From contig JAKOON010000012.1 in assembly GCA_022577435.1 (NCBI GenBank), forward strand, positions 16,582,085-16,646,084: 64,000 nucleotides of DNA, written 5' to 3'. This DNA is from Embiotoca jacksoni. Its lineage: Eukaryota; Chordata; Actinopteri; Embiotocidae. Made by a program: the position numbers and the translations under genes. The stretch's first letter is position 1, and every line of letters begins with the position of its first letter. This document shows positions 63,984-64,000 of the stretch, piece by piece. The notes under the pieces were generated by a model that saw only the letters and a list, made by a program, of their open reading frames with translations, had not been told where the DNA came from and ran no database searches.

Positions 63984-64000
63984 CACACACACACACGCGC
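63984..64000. repeat. (CA)n/(CG)n microsatellite running off the right edge
   Basis: CA repeat turning into CGCG at the last bases; the full length is not visible. Confidence 0.85.

Overview
This is a vertebrate, almost certainly teleost, nuclear genomic window. The evidence is GT-AG introns hundreds to thousands of bases long, an AATAAA poly(A) signal, very abundant (CA)n/(GT)n microsatellites, and fish-type dispersed repeats: a tRNA-derived SINE with a TTCCCC..GGGGATTAATAAAGT tail, TTAA-flanked and TIR elements, and a Gmr1-like Ty3/gypsy retroelement. There is no bacterial-type gene organisation, and almost every open frame outside the features below is chance. The species cannot be named from the sequence.

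Layout. (1) 1-17.9 kb: the last seven coding exons of emc2 (ER membrane protein complex subunit 2, formerly TTC35), plus strand. They encode 196 residues ending in TAG at 17424-17426, with a 3'UTR and poly(A) signal at 17899-17904. The roughly 100 N-terminal codons lie upstream of the window. The introns carry microsatellites, a SINE and a second retroposon tail. (2) 17.9-52.6 kb: no recognisable protein-coding gene. It holds old dispersed repeats: three copies of one roughly 0.4-0.5 kb family, a 12-bp TIR element, a TTAA-flanked piggyBac-like MITE, an ACTT-rich repeat with an inverted repeat nested inside it, SINE remnants and isolated hairpins. A few complex, non-repetitive stretches could be conserved regulatory DNA. 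(3) 52.6-56.8 kb: a minus-strand Ty3/gypsy LTR retroelement in a partial tandem array, LTR-internal-LTR-partial internal. Its coding order is gag-protease-integrase-RT/RNase H remnant, with integrase before RT, and its capsid has a SCAN-like C-terminal domain. Both features mark the Gmr1-like group. Most of RT and most of RNase H are deleted, and the same deletions occur in both partial copies. (4) 56.8-64 kb: no gene recognised; microsatellites and a complex, possibly regulatory segment at the right end.

Only emc2 is a functional host gene. Its product is a cytosolic TPR scaffold of the EMC insertase. The most interesting non-host object is the Gmr1-like element. The rest is best described as an intergenic interval dominated by decayed mobile DNA.
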